DNA of 64,000 nucleotides from Dallia pectoralis. Taxonomy: Eukaryota; Chordata; Actinopteri; Esociformes; Umbridae. This document shows positions 37,801 through 51,479 of this stretch, in pieces; the first letter of the stretch is position 1, and every line of letters begins with the position of its first letter. A program made the translations under genes and the position numbers. The notes below the pieces were generated by a model, which worked only from the letters and a program-made list of their open reading frames with translations, had not been told where the DNA came from and searched no databases. The DNA is taken from the NCBI GenBank assembly GCA_029465975.1, contig CM055758.1, forward strand, positions 11,237,330 to 11,301,329. The letters are read 5' to 3'.

Positions 37801-38887
37801 CAGTGCCGTAACCAGGATTTTTCAAATACCGAGGTCAAAAATACCCCCCCCCCCCTTTTTTTATCAAAAGAAAATAAAAGTCTGAGTTTGAATGTTTGCG
37901 AAATGCTGCTAACCTACCTGTAATATAGGTAGTAGCAGGGGCGGACTGGCCATCTGTGTGATCTGGTACTCCATCACACACAGTTATCACTTGTTTTTTC
38001 CCCACTAATCTGTTGGAGTTGTGGTTAGTGCGCTCGGCTGTGGATCCGGGCGACGCCGGCTTGATTCCCCCTGCCAGATGCCACATTATGTCTTTCGATT
38101 TTATTTTCTGAATTCTAATATTGACCATGTGTATGATGTATTTAAAACAGCTCAACTTCAACATTTTAGCTCTAAAATGCCACATGCAGTAGCTAATATT
38201 AAGAAATATGTTGTGCTTTTACTTTTTTAGTCCCAGCCCGTCCCTGGGTAGTATCAGCCGGCTTTTTAAAGTCCCATTCATTAAAGCTGTATAGTATTGC
38301 CATCGAAGTTCGCACTAATTCTACAATTCGAAATTCTAGTGAAATGCACCTAGTCGTTATCTAAGGGATTATGTTCACCAAATACTGAATATCATCCATG
38401 GGCCATGTCTGTCTCATTCTGCGCTCACAAGAGAACAAAGGTATAGGGAAAACATGACATGGATTTCAGGAGAAATAACTTTTGTTAATGTGTAAGGCAA
38501 GTCAAATGGATTTGTGAAATGGACCGACCGGGATTTTATATTTTCGGTGCTGAAAAGAAAGACGTTATGTTTTAGCAGTCACATCGATATTGCCCGCATA
38601 ATCATACAGTAGCCTATGATCAATATGGGGTGGACCAATTGTCCTTCTTTGAATATTGGGGGGACGTGTCCCCGTGATACCCCCCAATAGGATTAGGCCT
38701 ATGTGAAAAAATATATATTAGACGAGTTAAGTCCTGAAGACAACGACTACAGCCAACAATTTTTGTTTTGACTGACAAGACAAGTAGGCTATTTTCCATT
38801 CACAATGAAATTACTCAAATAATATATATCACAGAAAAAAATACAGAGGACATGACCTCGGTGTCCTCAATGGTAGTTACGGCACTG
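37801..38887. mobile_element. Non-autonomous hAT-like DNA transposon, complete with 8-bp target duplication
   Basis: The ends are CAGTGCCGTAAC and GTTACGGCACTG, perfect 12-bp inverted repeats. The flanks TGTGGAAG (37793-37800) and TGTGGAAG (38888-38895) are identical 8-bp duplications, the hAT signature. A second similarity, ACCGAGGTCA near the left end and TGACCTCGGT near the right, extends the inverted structure. No transposase frame is visible in its 1087 bp. Confidence 0.88.
38012..38080 (+). mobile_element. tRNA-like sequence inside the hAT-like element
   Basis: GTGGTTAGTGCGCTCGG resembles an A-box region and GGCTTGATTCCCC a B-box, at tRNA-like spacing. This may be a SINE head captured by the transposon. 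It cannot be folded into a good tRNA by eye. Confidence 0.4.
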
Positions 38888-39639
38888 TGTGGAAGAGGTT
38901 CATGTACTTCTTTACATTTGTGAAGGACACCCCTACCCATATCAAATAGGGGGTCACATTTATAACCACACCAGTTTGTCTCTTCATACCTCACCCAGTT
39001 TATCTGTGGCTTTAATCTCTGGACATGTCATGTGTGTGCATGTTGTGAAAAGTATGCGTATGTGCCAAAAAATAAATGCGTCTTCATACACTGCATTCGC
39101 CATAAAATCTGTCCACTGGTTGTATGTGCCGATGATCTTCATTGCATATTTTCGGAACGAAAAAGAGCTTGAGTAACAACATTTTAGCAAAAGTGTTCGA
39201 CTTTAGTATATTTTAACCATCATACATGTGTGAATAAGTATAGGAAAACAAACCTTCATCTAAGGTTGTGGAGATCCTAAATCCTTGGCTGCCTGATATG
39301 TTATATGACTGTCAAACATACAATCATTTCTATCATTACATTTTGTATGAGTAGAGTCCTTGAATAAAGACATGAAATTAATAAATAGCCTGTGAGTTGG
39401 CATTGTAATTGGTTATATACCTTTTATGCAAAATATAAATATGTTGCGGATGTATTATTTATTATAACAGTGGATTACAATCTATTAGTAATTAGATTTG
39501 GTGACATTGTAAAATATAATTGAGCATTTGCCAGTCATTCTCATAGAACTAAATGTTATTTGAATGTGTCTTACAAACCAGGCCATCGGATAGAAACCGT
39601 TAGTAATAAAGTGCCATAGAGGGCTTTCATTGGCTTGGA

Positions 39640-39943
39640 CTGAATGGGTGGGTGGGAATCTATAAGGATCATTTGCACAGGCAGGCAGTGCAGCTGGTCC
39701 TGAGTGAGGGGTGGAGTTGATAACCCACATGCCTGTCTAGAGGGGTTTAATAGTCCGCTTGCGGTCTATTCATTTTGGATTTGTCCTTATATTGTCTTTA
39801 CTCACTTATTAGCGGTGTGAAAGCAATACCGTAGACATGAGTTAATATGCATATTACTTTTGAATCTTTCTCACTCTCCAGGTCATAGATAAACCGACGG
39901 GAATTGGTTTGAATATTTGCAGGGATTTTGATATAAAATTAAA
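39640..39943 (+). promoter_or_regulatory. Possible 5' UTR and promoter of the signal-peptide gene
   Basis: This stretch precedes the ATG. It lacks a clear TATA box or CpG-dense block. A pyrimidine tract ending CTCTCCAG near 39881 could be an acceptor, so a non-coding first exon may lie upstream. Confidence 0.25.
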
Positions 39944-40061
39944 ATGTTACTCTGGATGACAAAGTGGACGTTTTTACTGGTGCTCTTTATAACCGGCACC
40001 TCCTGGGCGGATGCATGGACCGACTCTGCGGGGGAGTCCGGATCCGGGATGGAACCCACAG
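39944..40061 (+). CDS. First coding exon of an unidentified gene: signal peptide plus short Ser-Gly segment
   Basis: An ATG at 39944 opens a 39-codon frame. It starts MLLWMTKWTFLLVLFITGTS, a classic signal peptide with a basic residue and hydrophobic core, with likely cleavage after WA or WADA. It continues WTDSAGESGSGMEPT and reaches a good donor, ACAG|GTGAGG, in phase 1, typical of signal-peptide exons. The ESGSG string in acidic context resembles a glycosaminoglycan attachment site. No other exon of it is recognised to 64000. I do not recognise the gene; a secreted or membrane proteoglycan is only a guess. Confidence 0.6.
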
Positions 40062-41900
40062 GTGAGGGCGCTGTTTGTGCGCTGGTTCGGTTGCGTGCGT
40101 GTGCAATTGCAGATAATTAGTCATCTGATTTTAATTAATTAGTCATTTAATTATTCACATGTCTGCTGGTGGTCCTCTGTATCTGCCATACGGAAAGCTT
40201 TGGTATTGTGTGCTGCATAGATGATTTAATTAATTAATAAATTAAGAAATTGATTTGTCTGGATCATGCTTTTATGATATCATTTTTTTTATTATTTTTT
40301 TTATACACATGGAGCCGCTGTTGTTTAATACATTTCTGGGATGATGCCTTTTTTAAGGTTCACTATATTGAACTAACTCTCAAATCCCCCTGACAGGATC
40401 TGTGATGCATGTATCCTCATATCCAGCTTTTACTTTGTTCTTAAACATCCCTGATGTTGTGACTTCATAACCAGAGCAGATGTGAACACACTAAGTGCCT
40501 TAGAAAATCAATCAGTCCTGCAATCTTTGAACAATGACCAAACTCCCCCTGGAATGCTTGTGGTTTTGCATGGAATTGTGCTTGAAGCATCTTGTTGATA
40601 AACCCAAGTATATCATTTGTCTTGGCTCACACATTTTGGTATGCAGACACTATTTGTGTTTTCGATCTTGACGTTTTGACAGGTTCACACGCTGGCATTG
40701 CTTTGTGATAACATAACATCTTCATTTGGTCAGGCAATAACTACCATACCATAGGACCACCACAAGACCACAGCTGCCATAGAACCAGAACATCTGATCA
40801 TATGTTTTAGAAGAGCACTCGGTGAAGACCAGGGCTTGTTGTCAGATTTTGGCACTATAGTCAGTTGTTGAAATATGTTGCAATATCAAAACCCGTACTA
40901 CCCATAGTTCATCACACCTAAAATAGTTTGGCAGTTCTCCCATTGTGGTCCTTTAAATCAGTTTGATTTGACTGTTACGGTCCAGCAGAAAGGGTAGTCT
41001 GAGATTGGCCCAAAAACTAAACCTGTCACACTTAGACAGTTCAAGAGTGTTTTCCAAATTAACTGTTATCAAATGAGCACCATTGTCTAATTTGCTTAGT
41101 TATATTTGTCGTTTTTTTTGACACAGGCCTAAAGGGATGGGGGCAAATTGGTCTGAGGAATGAGACCGAGCTGAGAGCTCCAGCGAGACTGTTCGAGTGA
41201 CAGACAAATGCTGTGGCGTGTTGATTGAATCCAGCCCCGTGTTTGCTGTTCAATGTTTTCACTGTTTGTTTTCAGTCCCTGGAGCCTTCAGGACCATAGA
41301 GCATGAGAGCTTTCTTTAAACAGATGTTCATTGAAGAGCTCGTTGATTATGTAATGTTAAGATAATAGTCCAGAGGGAGACGTGTAATCAAGCCTGTAAG
41401 GTGGTCACTTGGTTATTCCGATTTTATCGCTATTCCCTGTAATAAAAATAGCTCGGCTCACCTGGAGCTTTGTTCGTTTTGTTGATGCACGGGATGACGA
41501 GCGGTCCAATAAAAGCATCGGCCCAGGCTGCGGTCGAGCTCAATGACCTAACGTCATTTCATCCCGGATTAAATGGGTGTGCAGGGGTGGGGGCTGAGGG
41601 GTTATATTCATAGCATAGCGGTGGCGGTGACCTCATATAGCTCGTCTGCACTGTAATTACACTGCGGTTGACTTGCGCTGGCACCAATGAGACCTTGATA
41701 TAGTTTGCAGGGAGGTCGCGCACATCAGCAGGGAACCTCTGTGACCCATCTAATGAGAGTCACTCAACTGGCGCGTGTTTCAGTTCGATGTATGTATTAT
41801 CGTCGAGATGACAAACTACGTGACTTTCCGAGGCGCACATTTTTTTCGCCAATGTTTTCCATGAACCCTCAAAATCATTTTCCCTCATTTCGTGATTGAA
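40062..41900. other. Probable first intron of the signal-peptide gene, no features
   Basis: I see unique-looking sequence and no supported second exon. Confidence 0.4.
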
Positions 41901-41904
41901 CCTG

Positions 41905-42125
41905 ACAAACGTCACATAGCAAAAATAATCTGGCCCAGACCATTCGTAAATTCTGGGCCAGATCCGCTTAACGGACGTGGGCCGGTGTCTTTTGGCACAA
42001 CGGGCCAATACCGGCAGGGATCCGCTTTAATCAACTGGGCCGGCTCCGGATCAGATACTGTCAGATCCGGCCCACAAGTGTGTACCAGTTTTGGGCCGAA
42101 TCTGGGCCGGCACTTTTTTCTACAC
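41905..42125. repeat. GGCC-rich imperfect repeat cluster
   Basis: Several copies of TGGGCCAGATC, GGGCCGG and GATCCGGCCCA occur in both orientations over about 220 bp. It resembles a teleost DNA-element interior, but I found no ends. Confidence 0.5.
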
Positions 42126-42301
42126 TAAATACCGGCACGGATTCGTGGTCACCTGATAAACTAGTGTTAGTGCTAAGTCAGCAGCCACTACTTCCCTGTA
42201 AATTACATTACATTTTAAACAAATGTTTACTGAATAAATGCTCATGCTGTATTCAAAGCTTTTATACCTTGATCCATCTTCAATTTATTTAGCATTTAAA
42301 T

Positions 42302-43279
42302 TAGGGCTGGGATATTTAACGCGTTAATCTGATGCGTTAATTTCAAATGTTTAACGCGTTAAAATAATTGAACGCAATTAACGCACCACTTTATTAAGTT
42401 TCGGTTTGCTAAACCGAATTCAAATACCATAGAAGCAGCTCGTCTTTAGTTTATCATATAAAAGCAAACACAGGGTCATTATTTACGTTACTAGAGAGTA
42501 TATAGGACAGAAACACCCGGTCATTATTGATGTTGCACTCCGCCAATCCGCGTTACTGCAGTAATGTGCGCCAAATCGGGCTTTTGACCAAACAAGTAAT
42601 CGTTAACCGATGTTTTAGATAAATAGATAGAAACTGCCGCCCGATAAACACAGTAGAAGACGAGGGACTAAAATAAATCATTCCAATTGCATTGGGATCC
42701 CCATCATACAATCTACCCTCTAAAACAATTGTTTTGAGACATAACCTGCTGGAGAAAGCAGAGAACGTCACTCTCATGGAGACCCTAACCAACCCGACAT
42801 AACCAAACTTAATTTCACTTCATTCTGTTTGTCATTCATATTACAAAGGCTGTTATAGACTTCTTTAAAATTAATCTGGCAACTTTACATATAGTGCAAT
42901 TATTTTGGCCTATAGGCTTACGTTCTAAAATAATCTATCTTTGACATTGATGGTTTCACCTTACACTTTGTCATTTTGTTTTTGAAAATGTTTTATTTCA
43001 ATTGGACTATTGCCAAGATGATCCAGTATTTTTGATTACCCTCAGGGTTTAAATGTATAACTTGCACTTCAACACTTTGTTTATAAAGTTGCTATATTTG
43101 ATAAGAATGACTATTCTGTATTGTTCACAGGAGAGACTATCATAAAATAATGTATTTAAAATATACTTCATTGTGTTAATTGATTTATTTCATTGTTTCA
43201 AACAACTTGGGGAAAATGCGATTAATCACAGGATTGTGCGATTAATTAGTTAATTTTTTTAAATAAATTGACGGCCCTA
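42302..43279. mobile_element. Non-autonomous hAT-like element with 8-bp target duplication
   Basis: It begins TAGGGCTGGGATATTTAACG and ends GACGGCCCTA, with 8-9-bp imperfect inverted ends. It is flanked by ATTTAAAT at 42294-42301 and 43280-43287. Both ends are rich in AACGCGTTAA / GCGATTAAT subterminal motifs. No transposase frame is seen in 978 bp. Confidence 0.83.
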
Positions 43280-43828
43280 ATTTAAATACAAATGAATACA
43301 CAAAACTGGGCAAAAATAGTTTTCATAGTTTTAATAAATTGCACACACATCAATGTTGTATTCACACAAAATCAATAGTTGTTGGTGTTTTTATAATCAC
43401 CAAACAGTGTGGTCACTTCACAGAATGAAAAACAGAATGAAAAAAATAACCAAACACATCAGCCATGGAGCTGCAAACGGCCTTCAGACGTGCTGTATAA
43501 TTCCTATGAGGCATCTGCAAACATAACCCCAAGAAGAAAGCTGTTAGTTTTGTTGAGATTTACTGAAGCAGCATTCCCACAGGCGATTGATTGACTATAA
43601 ATTGACCTATATAGGCTAGTCATAATGACTGACTGTATTTGGGCTATTTTAAACAATATAGCACAAAATAATATTATGACATTGTAGCTGGATCTACTTC
43701 TCCCCAACTATAACGAGACACGAAAGTCCTGTGATAGGAACCATATTAAAATACTACCAATATTAACCGTTATTACAGGTGTAAGGTATTTGTAAAGATA
43801 CCGAATACTACGGTGGCCCTGAAGTGCA

Positions 43829-44205
43829 AAACACAACGGCAAATAGGAAAACACAACGGCAAATAGGAAAACACAACGGCAAATAGGAAAACACAACGGC
43901 AAGTAGGAAAACACAACGGCAAGTAGGGAAACACAACGGCAAGTAGGGAAACACAACGGCAAGTAGGGAAACACAACGGCAAGTATAGGGAAACACAACG
44001 GCAAGTAGGGAAACACAACGGCAAGTATAGGGAAACACAACGGCAAGTAGGGAAACACAACGGCAAGTAGGGAAACACAACGGCAAGTAGGAAAACACAA
44101 CGGCAAGTAGGAAAACACAACGGCAAGTAGGAAAACACAACGGCAAGTAGGAAAACACAACGGCAAGTAGGAAAACACAACGGCAAGTAGGGAAACACAA
44201 CGACA
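43829..44205. repeat. 20-bp minisatellite (AAACACAACGGCAAGTAGGG), about 19 copies
   Basis: Left copies have AAATAGGA, the middle AAGTAGGG and right copies AAGTAGGA, with two copies carrying a TA insertion. Minus-strand open frames across it are artefacts. Confidence 0.95.
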
Positions 44206-47200
44206 TTAACTTCAACCGGAAAAGGTAGGGCCTATCTAGCAGAGAACGGACAGCCTCTGCTACTGCTACAGCCTTGAGTTTTCTTGGGGATGATGCTATA
44301 TATTTGGCATGCTTGTATTTGGGAGTTTCATCAAGCTCTCTCAGGTAATACAGGAAACACTGCACAGTCAATATTAAATCAGGTTTATGTCCAGGTTATT
44401 GCTGGACTACTAAGTGGCACTTGGTTCCCCCAGGCCTACCGCTTGGTATGCTGTCGTGTTTTTTACTGAGAAGCGGCGCAACTCGCTAACCGAGGTCCTC
44501 CTGCTCAGTTTGGCTAGTCAGATAGATCGTCCTAATAGAATTGAACTGTATACAATCACAAGCATTTAATGGGGCTAGCAATTTGTATGGTAAAGCACTT
44601 TGACCGAATGTGAACAAATGTCTTATTTTGGCATTAGTAACAGACCAGAGGTCAGTCCTTTATATAAAAACACTTGCCTTTTATTGCCAGAAACAAAATG
44701 CACCCTTATCGTTACTATTTCATTAATATGACTGACCTTTGACCTCCCTGATTTATTATGTTAATGGCGTTCAGTCGTTGATAAGGTCAGGACTTTCTGG
44801 GTTGGCTGGGCTGTGAACATCACACACACAGGGCCTCCTCATGACCATAATAAAGCTCCCAGCTCTACATACAGCCGTTGTCACATACAGTTCGCCTAAT
44901 GATTGGCCACTTTCACGTTAACCCCCATGCAAGCTTTCACGAGCTAAATGCTCAGTTTAATTTTGCCAGACAGTTTGTTTTAGCCAAACTATAAAAATGT
45001 TTCTCTGTGAGGGAACGCTATTTTGCGACTTATAAAAGCATTTTGTGTGTTCTGTGCAGAAGACGATGCACGTCTTTAATCAACATGTAAAAACAATAGT
45101 TACAAACCTTTCTTTCTGTGCATTTGGAAACGGTAGGGTTTAAATCTGTGTCAAAAAGGTCATTTGAACAAAGTTGTTTGTTTTTTGGCGCTCTAACCGG
45201 AATGTGAATGTGCAGCCCATAAAAACATACCAGGCTGTGACGAAGAAAGAGGTGTGTAATGAGGGAAGGTTGATTTAATGACCCTGTATTAGGGGTAAAA
45301 CTTATGTTTGAGGTTCGACAAGCAGTGTTCACATGCTGCAATTTTGGTATGTATCCCTTGTAATACTTTTGCGAGGTTCCCTGCAAACTCATAAATGTCA
45401 AACACCTGCCAATCCCTGGGTCCACAATTATTGTTGACTCAAAACAGAGTGTTAGCAACCTAGGACAGATCCTGGTGATTATAAAGTCTGAACACTGTGT
45501 TCCAATGTATTCCAAGAAGCTATCATTCTCTATTTGTACGTTCACATGTCTCATATGTTTTAGCTAAACTCGTATCAATAGCAACTTGCATCCATTTCCC
45601 CGTGGCGTTCCCCGTGGCGTTCCCAGTGGCGTTCCCCGTGGCGTTCCCAGTGGCGTTCCCAGTGGCATACACATCCACAATACTGGACTTGAGTCCTGCG
45701 CAGGTCAGGTTTTTGGAGTTGCATCAAGACCACAGGGGCGACATCTGTTCCGAAAACAAACTGACAACCAACAGAAGGATACATTTTGGCTTTATCTTGT
45801 TATGTCTTATACACAGAGCACAAACCAAATAGTCCGATTTCCCCCCCTATTATTGTTCAGTTGGTGTCATTTAACAGATAACCTTCTGTGAAACACCACC
45901 CAGTATGTATGTACAGTCAAAGGAGAGCCCAGCACTGGTGTCCAAAGAAAACAGAGAGTTTGGCAACACACTTCAGCCCTAGCAGGTTAGAAGAACCACT
46001 GGCTTCAGATCAGTGCCAAATAGCAGGCTGTGACACTTCTCTCTGGGAGGCCCTAAAACTCTCAAGATATTGCAATTAATCATTTAAAAAAATACATGTC
46101 TGGGCCAGATTTTTTTGCTTTTTTTTCACTGGAGCAACTGTGAAATGTGTAACTGACCCAATGTGCTGCTTGTGTTCCGCAAAATATATACCAGATGATG
46201 CAATGTTTTTTCATGCTGGTTAAATATACACACGGATCTGGAGTTGTACACACATTCCCATGTTGTGCCAAACTGCAACAGTACAGGAGTTTTCCCCGGC
46301 TTACACTCGGATCTATTGAGCTGTGTGTGTGACCTCATCGCTATTGGCTGTGAAATTAAACACAGCACTGTCACCTGCCTCATCACAGGTGTTTTACATA
46401 CCGTTCATGTTTCTCTGTATTTTCTCCGGTGTACTGGGTCGGTGTACTGGGTCGGTGTGCTGAGGGAGGGAAGGGTACCTGCTAACGTTCTACAAGCTGT
46501 CATATTGTCCCGTCCTAAACCATGGTTGATAAACACGCTGATCGTCTGTATTCAGAAGTACTCAGCTGTCCGTAGGATATTCAGACATTTGGACTGCGGT
46601 CAATCAGAGGTTCCAGCGGTATTTGTGTCGTATCCTTTTTCTTATGTCATATCTTAGTCACGTTTCTTAGTCTTGCCGGTGAGATCTAGTCCGGTTGCTA
46701 AAATAAATATTCAGCGTTCTTGTTCTCTAGTGTATGTTCAGCTTGGGATGGTCACCATGAAGTCATATGAATGTCTATTCAGATGTAGCTTGTCACTGTT
46801 TATTGCTCTTAATTGATCTTGATTGATGACTTGAGGTAAAAAAACAACTTTATGAACGCCAGACTGAGCAGGGACAAATGGATATCGGCGTGGTCTTTTC
46901 TCTTCTTTGGTTTCCTTATATGAACCATTTCCTCGTTCTGAAATGCCTCCCGCGTTTCCATCAGGACCTGGTAAACCTGGTAAGCTCGTATTTACTCCGG
47001 GCTGATTGATTTGCGTTGAAGTCCTTTCTCAGTTCTGTCTATGCTTTCAGCAGGGCCCTGGTGGGTTAGGTTTACGCAGGCGGACGCCCAGCAACTCAAG
47101 GCCTTTTATAGACCCAGGAGGTGTTTGGGTTGGTGGGGCTGCTACACATTTGACTGGTCCCTTTTGATGCTGGGGCCCAGTGCTCAGTGACCTAATTCAA

Positions 47201-50200
47201 AACATTCTTTAACAAGGGGTTTTTAAATCATACTATTTCCTTTGGTTTAAGTTATTACATTTTTGCACTTGTTTTACCTCAATTGTCCTTCCCCCAAATG
47301 TGATTTCCAGCGATGACCCAAAGCCCTGTAACAACACGGTGTATTACCCAGGAATTGTTTATCAGCAGTAGAAATAGATGTGTTTTACTGAAGAAGACCA
47401 TGACTATGTGAATATCACAGATTATGCACATTATTAAAGGGAACAGAGGTTGCCAGCACTTGTAGAGTGCAGTAATTCTCCCTCTACACACTACTAAGTA
47501 TTGACGGATGAGAAAACCACCAGGATCACATGAGAACTGCCAGAATCACATGACAACATGCGCCATGACAACGTCATTCTCATCCGTTAACCGTTTCTAT
47601 GGGTAACAAGGTCCCTCCGAGATGGCTTGTATGTTATTTGCACCGCTACAAGTAATGTAGGTCATAATGTAGACGTTGCAAAAGCTACAACATGTTGTTC
47701 TCGTCAGTCCAGGTCCAAGGAGATGTTCAAGGCCCTAGAAGCACACCAATTTAGGATAAATAATAATAAATAATACATGTGTTATTGTATGTAGCAGAAT
47801 AGTAGTGTCCTAAAGCACCAAGTTGAGGTCTAACTATGCATTCGGTATTAGCATTGATCAAACATACTAAACCAGCAACACAGTACATTTGACATTAAAC
47901 TTGAGAAAAATACATCCCCCAAGTAAAATGTTTAACTCCCCTCCATATGTTGACCTGGAGGAGGAACACGTGGGAGTGTCAGGGTTAGGGGCCTCCCTGT
48001 TACCCAGTATGGCATGGGGCCCCTGGCCTGGCATGACCTGTAACCAGTGGTCCTGGTTTTACTAGTTCCCATGAGAGACACACAAACACACACTTCTGCA
48101 GTCAGCATTGTGATAGCTTCAGCAAAGCCCTGCAAAACCCATTACAAGAGCTTTACAAGCTTTTAAATGCCAACATTGGGGTTGTCTCGTTCCTCACACA
48201 ATTTATTGTATTTATGTAACCCGGTTTGTGTCGTTCATACATATACACTGACGTATGATGTAAACAGAAAAACTGATAGTTTACCATGAGATGGAAAAAA
48301 CGCTATCTAGTTATGGGAACCGTTACCTGTTTTGACAGGATTAAGTTTTACAGTGGCATTCGATGTATTTATTTCTTTGAAAGTGTACTTTTCCTTAAAA
48401 TCTTTAAAGTTAGATCCTTGTATAGATAGTGAGATATTTTGTGACGTGCAATGACGTGGTTATCCCATCCCACTTCAGATGGGGTTTTTTCCCTCTTGGT
48501 TTCACAGTGGAGACCAACTCCAGCTGTTGCTTTGGTATTGCTCTGGTCTTCTCATACACACACCATCTGTTTTAAAATCAGAATAATGAGTTTTCATCAT
48601 CGTAAATGTTGACTTGTACTGACCCTTTCGCCATCTCAATGGTTTTGAGTGCCAGACATAAGATTAAAATGATACTAGTCTATGACCACACATGGCGGGG
48701 TCACGTCTAAATGTGAAAATCCATTGGAGAGCACATTACATTTGTAGCACATTTACATTTGTTTCTGTTACTTAAAATGGACAATACTAGAAAATAAAGC
48801 CGGCAGCGGTGCAAAATACACGAAACCAGAGTCATCTATATATCCATTAAACACATTTGCCAAACTGAACACATACGACTGAACTATTGAATTTATTTTA
48901 TTACACATTGACAATGTTGTCTGATTTTTCACTGTGCTTATAATTGCTTGATTATTTCCCCACTCCTACAGATGGCGTCATGTCATTACTCAATTTGTAA
49001 TGGGATCAGTATTTTAAAATATTTACAGGCATATTTCTTTACACAAATCAATGGTTTTATATAAAATACGAAAGTTACAACAAGTTACAAGTTGGAATCA
49101 GTCATCTCCTTCAAATGAATGAAATTACGATGGAATGTTTTTAGCTCATGGTATATCATTTGTTTATGTTAAAGTTTCTCAAACGTGACTGAGGCAGAAC
49201 TGCCCTTTAACTGAAATGTATGTGGTTGGTTTACTAAATGGGGGGAGGGGCATTAAAACATTTGAATATGGCTGAATGCTTTAAGGAGACATTTGACTGA
49301 GGTTTGTGCTTGTCTTGACCTTGACACTAACCCAACGTTAATCTGTTATTAACCCCAGCCTTCAACCCGACTGTTTCAGAATTCAACACAAATTGATAGA
49401 TTTTAGAGCTCCGCCCACTCCATTAACTCAACCAATCACGTTAACTTCTACCCTCAGGGCAGATGTGCTTCAAAAACATGTTTGAGTGAGTAAAGCACCA
49501 GGGTGTGCATGGAGTTGACCTGCCCTGGTATAGATTAGTTCGGAAAGTTACCCCATAAGCTTCCTAAACAAGGTAGGTGACATCACTCTAAGGAATGGCT
49601 GCCTAGGTTGAAAAGGTGAAGTGTTTTATTTTATTTTTGACCTTTTAGATTTTAGACTACCAAATTTAAGCACTAACGGTGTACTCCACGGACTGAAGCC
49701 GCCTCCTGTGGTGAAAAATACAATCTATTCAATCTCAAGAATGTTTGTTAATTTCTCCATTTAATCCAAGCAATGAGTGGAGCAATATGGAATTTCACAG
49801 GAACTCGAGCACAACTCACTAAGCTCTATTCACACCCACTGTTCTATGTCATCTCAGCAAATGCTTCAAGGCCTCTCATTCTCTCTTAGGCCGTATATTC
49901 TCCATTCACAAAGTATCTTGATTCATTAATTCACTAATTCTCTGTGCTACGTCACGATAAATGCACAATCACTATAATGCATTGTGATTTAGAACAGTTA
50001 TTGAGAAAACGTCCAGTCACAACATGTTGACGGGCGAACGCAGTGCGGGATGAAACAAGAGTCCATGGATCACCTGCTCTGCTGTTGACTGTGGAAACTA
50101 AATAGAGATGTGCAGTTGACAACATCAAGACGCCGTGTCTCCCTTGTTAAGATGTATGTTGATGCCCGTCAGCTATAGATGCTCGTAACCTTGTAATTAG

Positions 50201-51470
50201 GTCTATTCATTCCTGCTCCAGAACATGAGGGAATTTGACCTGAAGCCACTTTCCCTTCCATAGCTACTTCCCTTGTTGTACTAGATCAATATCTGAAGGG
50301 TTGAGGTAAGACACAGACCAGGGCAAGTGTTGACTGGTACAGCTTTTGACTTCCTCCCAAAAGGAAGATTGTAAAACAGAAAATACCCAGTCTATTGTCC
50401 TGGGAAAGCCGTTGCACTAAAAGCAAACGGCAAGTCGGTAAGCGTAGCAATTTTCCACTGACGGTTTGGTCATTAACACAATATTCCAAGTTGCAGACGG
50501 CCAGGGGAGTTGGAATTACTGCAGGCCTTGGTTCCCGCGTCACTCATCTTCTCAAGGAGGGGAAGTTATAAAAGGTGTTAGGAGGATTCAACTTGGCTTG
50601 GGTGTAAAGAATGTCTGGACTTTGTGACCCTGATGTGGAGTGAGTTTAGTCAAGTTATGAAGCCCCCTGAAAGCTGTCATAGAGACACTTTATCGATGTC
50701 TGTCTGACTAACTTTGAGACTTTTTCTACGCCAAATGTCAGAGTTTACACAACGTAATGAATACTTAATTATTATAACATGTTTATTGTTCCGAGCGTAT
50801 GTTTTAGATAAAGTAAAGATTAAAGCTCAATAAAATGTCTTGTTATTGGATACAACGTTTATTTGTCTATAGTCAAAGTTCTAGTCTGTTAGGTTGCAGT
50901 TTCCCATCCTTCACAGACTCAGCTGCTGTTAAACATACCTGGTTATTGTGATATGTCCTGATTCAGTTCATAGTGTGAAACAAAGCATTGCAAACAGTTA
51001 TTAATAGTTTCTGAATGCACTGTCTCAGCCTTACACAGATGGACGTAGTGCTCATTTAACTTCGGAAAATAATTTGGCCTGGAATGGTTTTAGCAGATGC
51101 AGTTGCAGAAACATTTGAGTTGGGAACAAAAGATATGTATGGACATTTCCATAAAATGGCATGAGTGGGAACCTTTGTTCCCACTGTGGGCTTTGAGTGG
51201 GGTGCTTTTAGTGGGGTGCACACGGGTAGTTCTGGTTGGGTGGTTTTGTTTAGATTGTGCACAGCTGGTGTTAGTTAGCAATCTCTTGGGCTATGTTACG
51301 GGCACTTGCACTCTTAGTTTGAATACATTCCACATTAACTCTGACTTCACAGATATGTGTTCTAATTGCCTACAGGTGCAAGCAAGTGATTGGGTGCCAG
51401 TTTTCCCGCCAGTCGTAACTGTTCCAGTTCTCGGCCAATCAGACGACCTCATCTGATACTTATGAGATAT
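44206..51470. other. Non-coding stretch with only a small repeat
   Basis: The only clear structure is a 12-bp repeat, GTGGCGTTCCCC/CCCA, of six copies at 45598-45667. Otherwise I see no exon, element end or array. Confidence 0.45.
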
Positions 51471-51479
51471 CATGTGTGG

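Noticed and set aside
38012..38080. Functional tRNA gene
   Set aside because: A- and B-box-like strings are present but I cannot pair an acceptor stem, and it lies inside a transposon.
51097..51456. 119-codon open frame as a retroelement protein
   Set aside because: A few residues near its end vaguely recall an aspartyl-protease region, but no catalytic motif is present.
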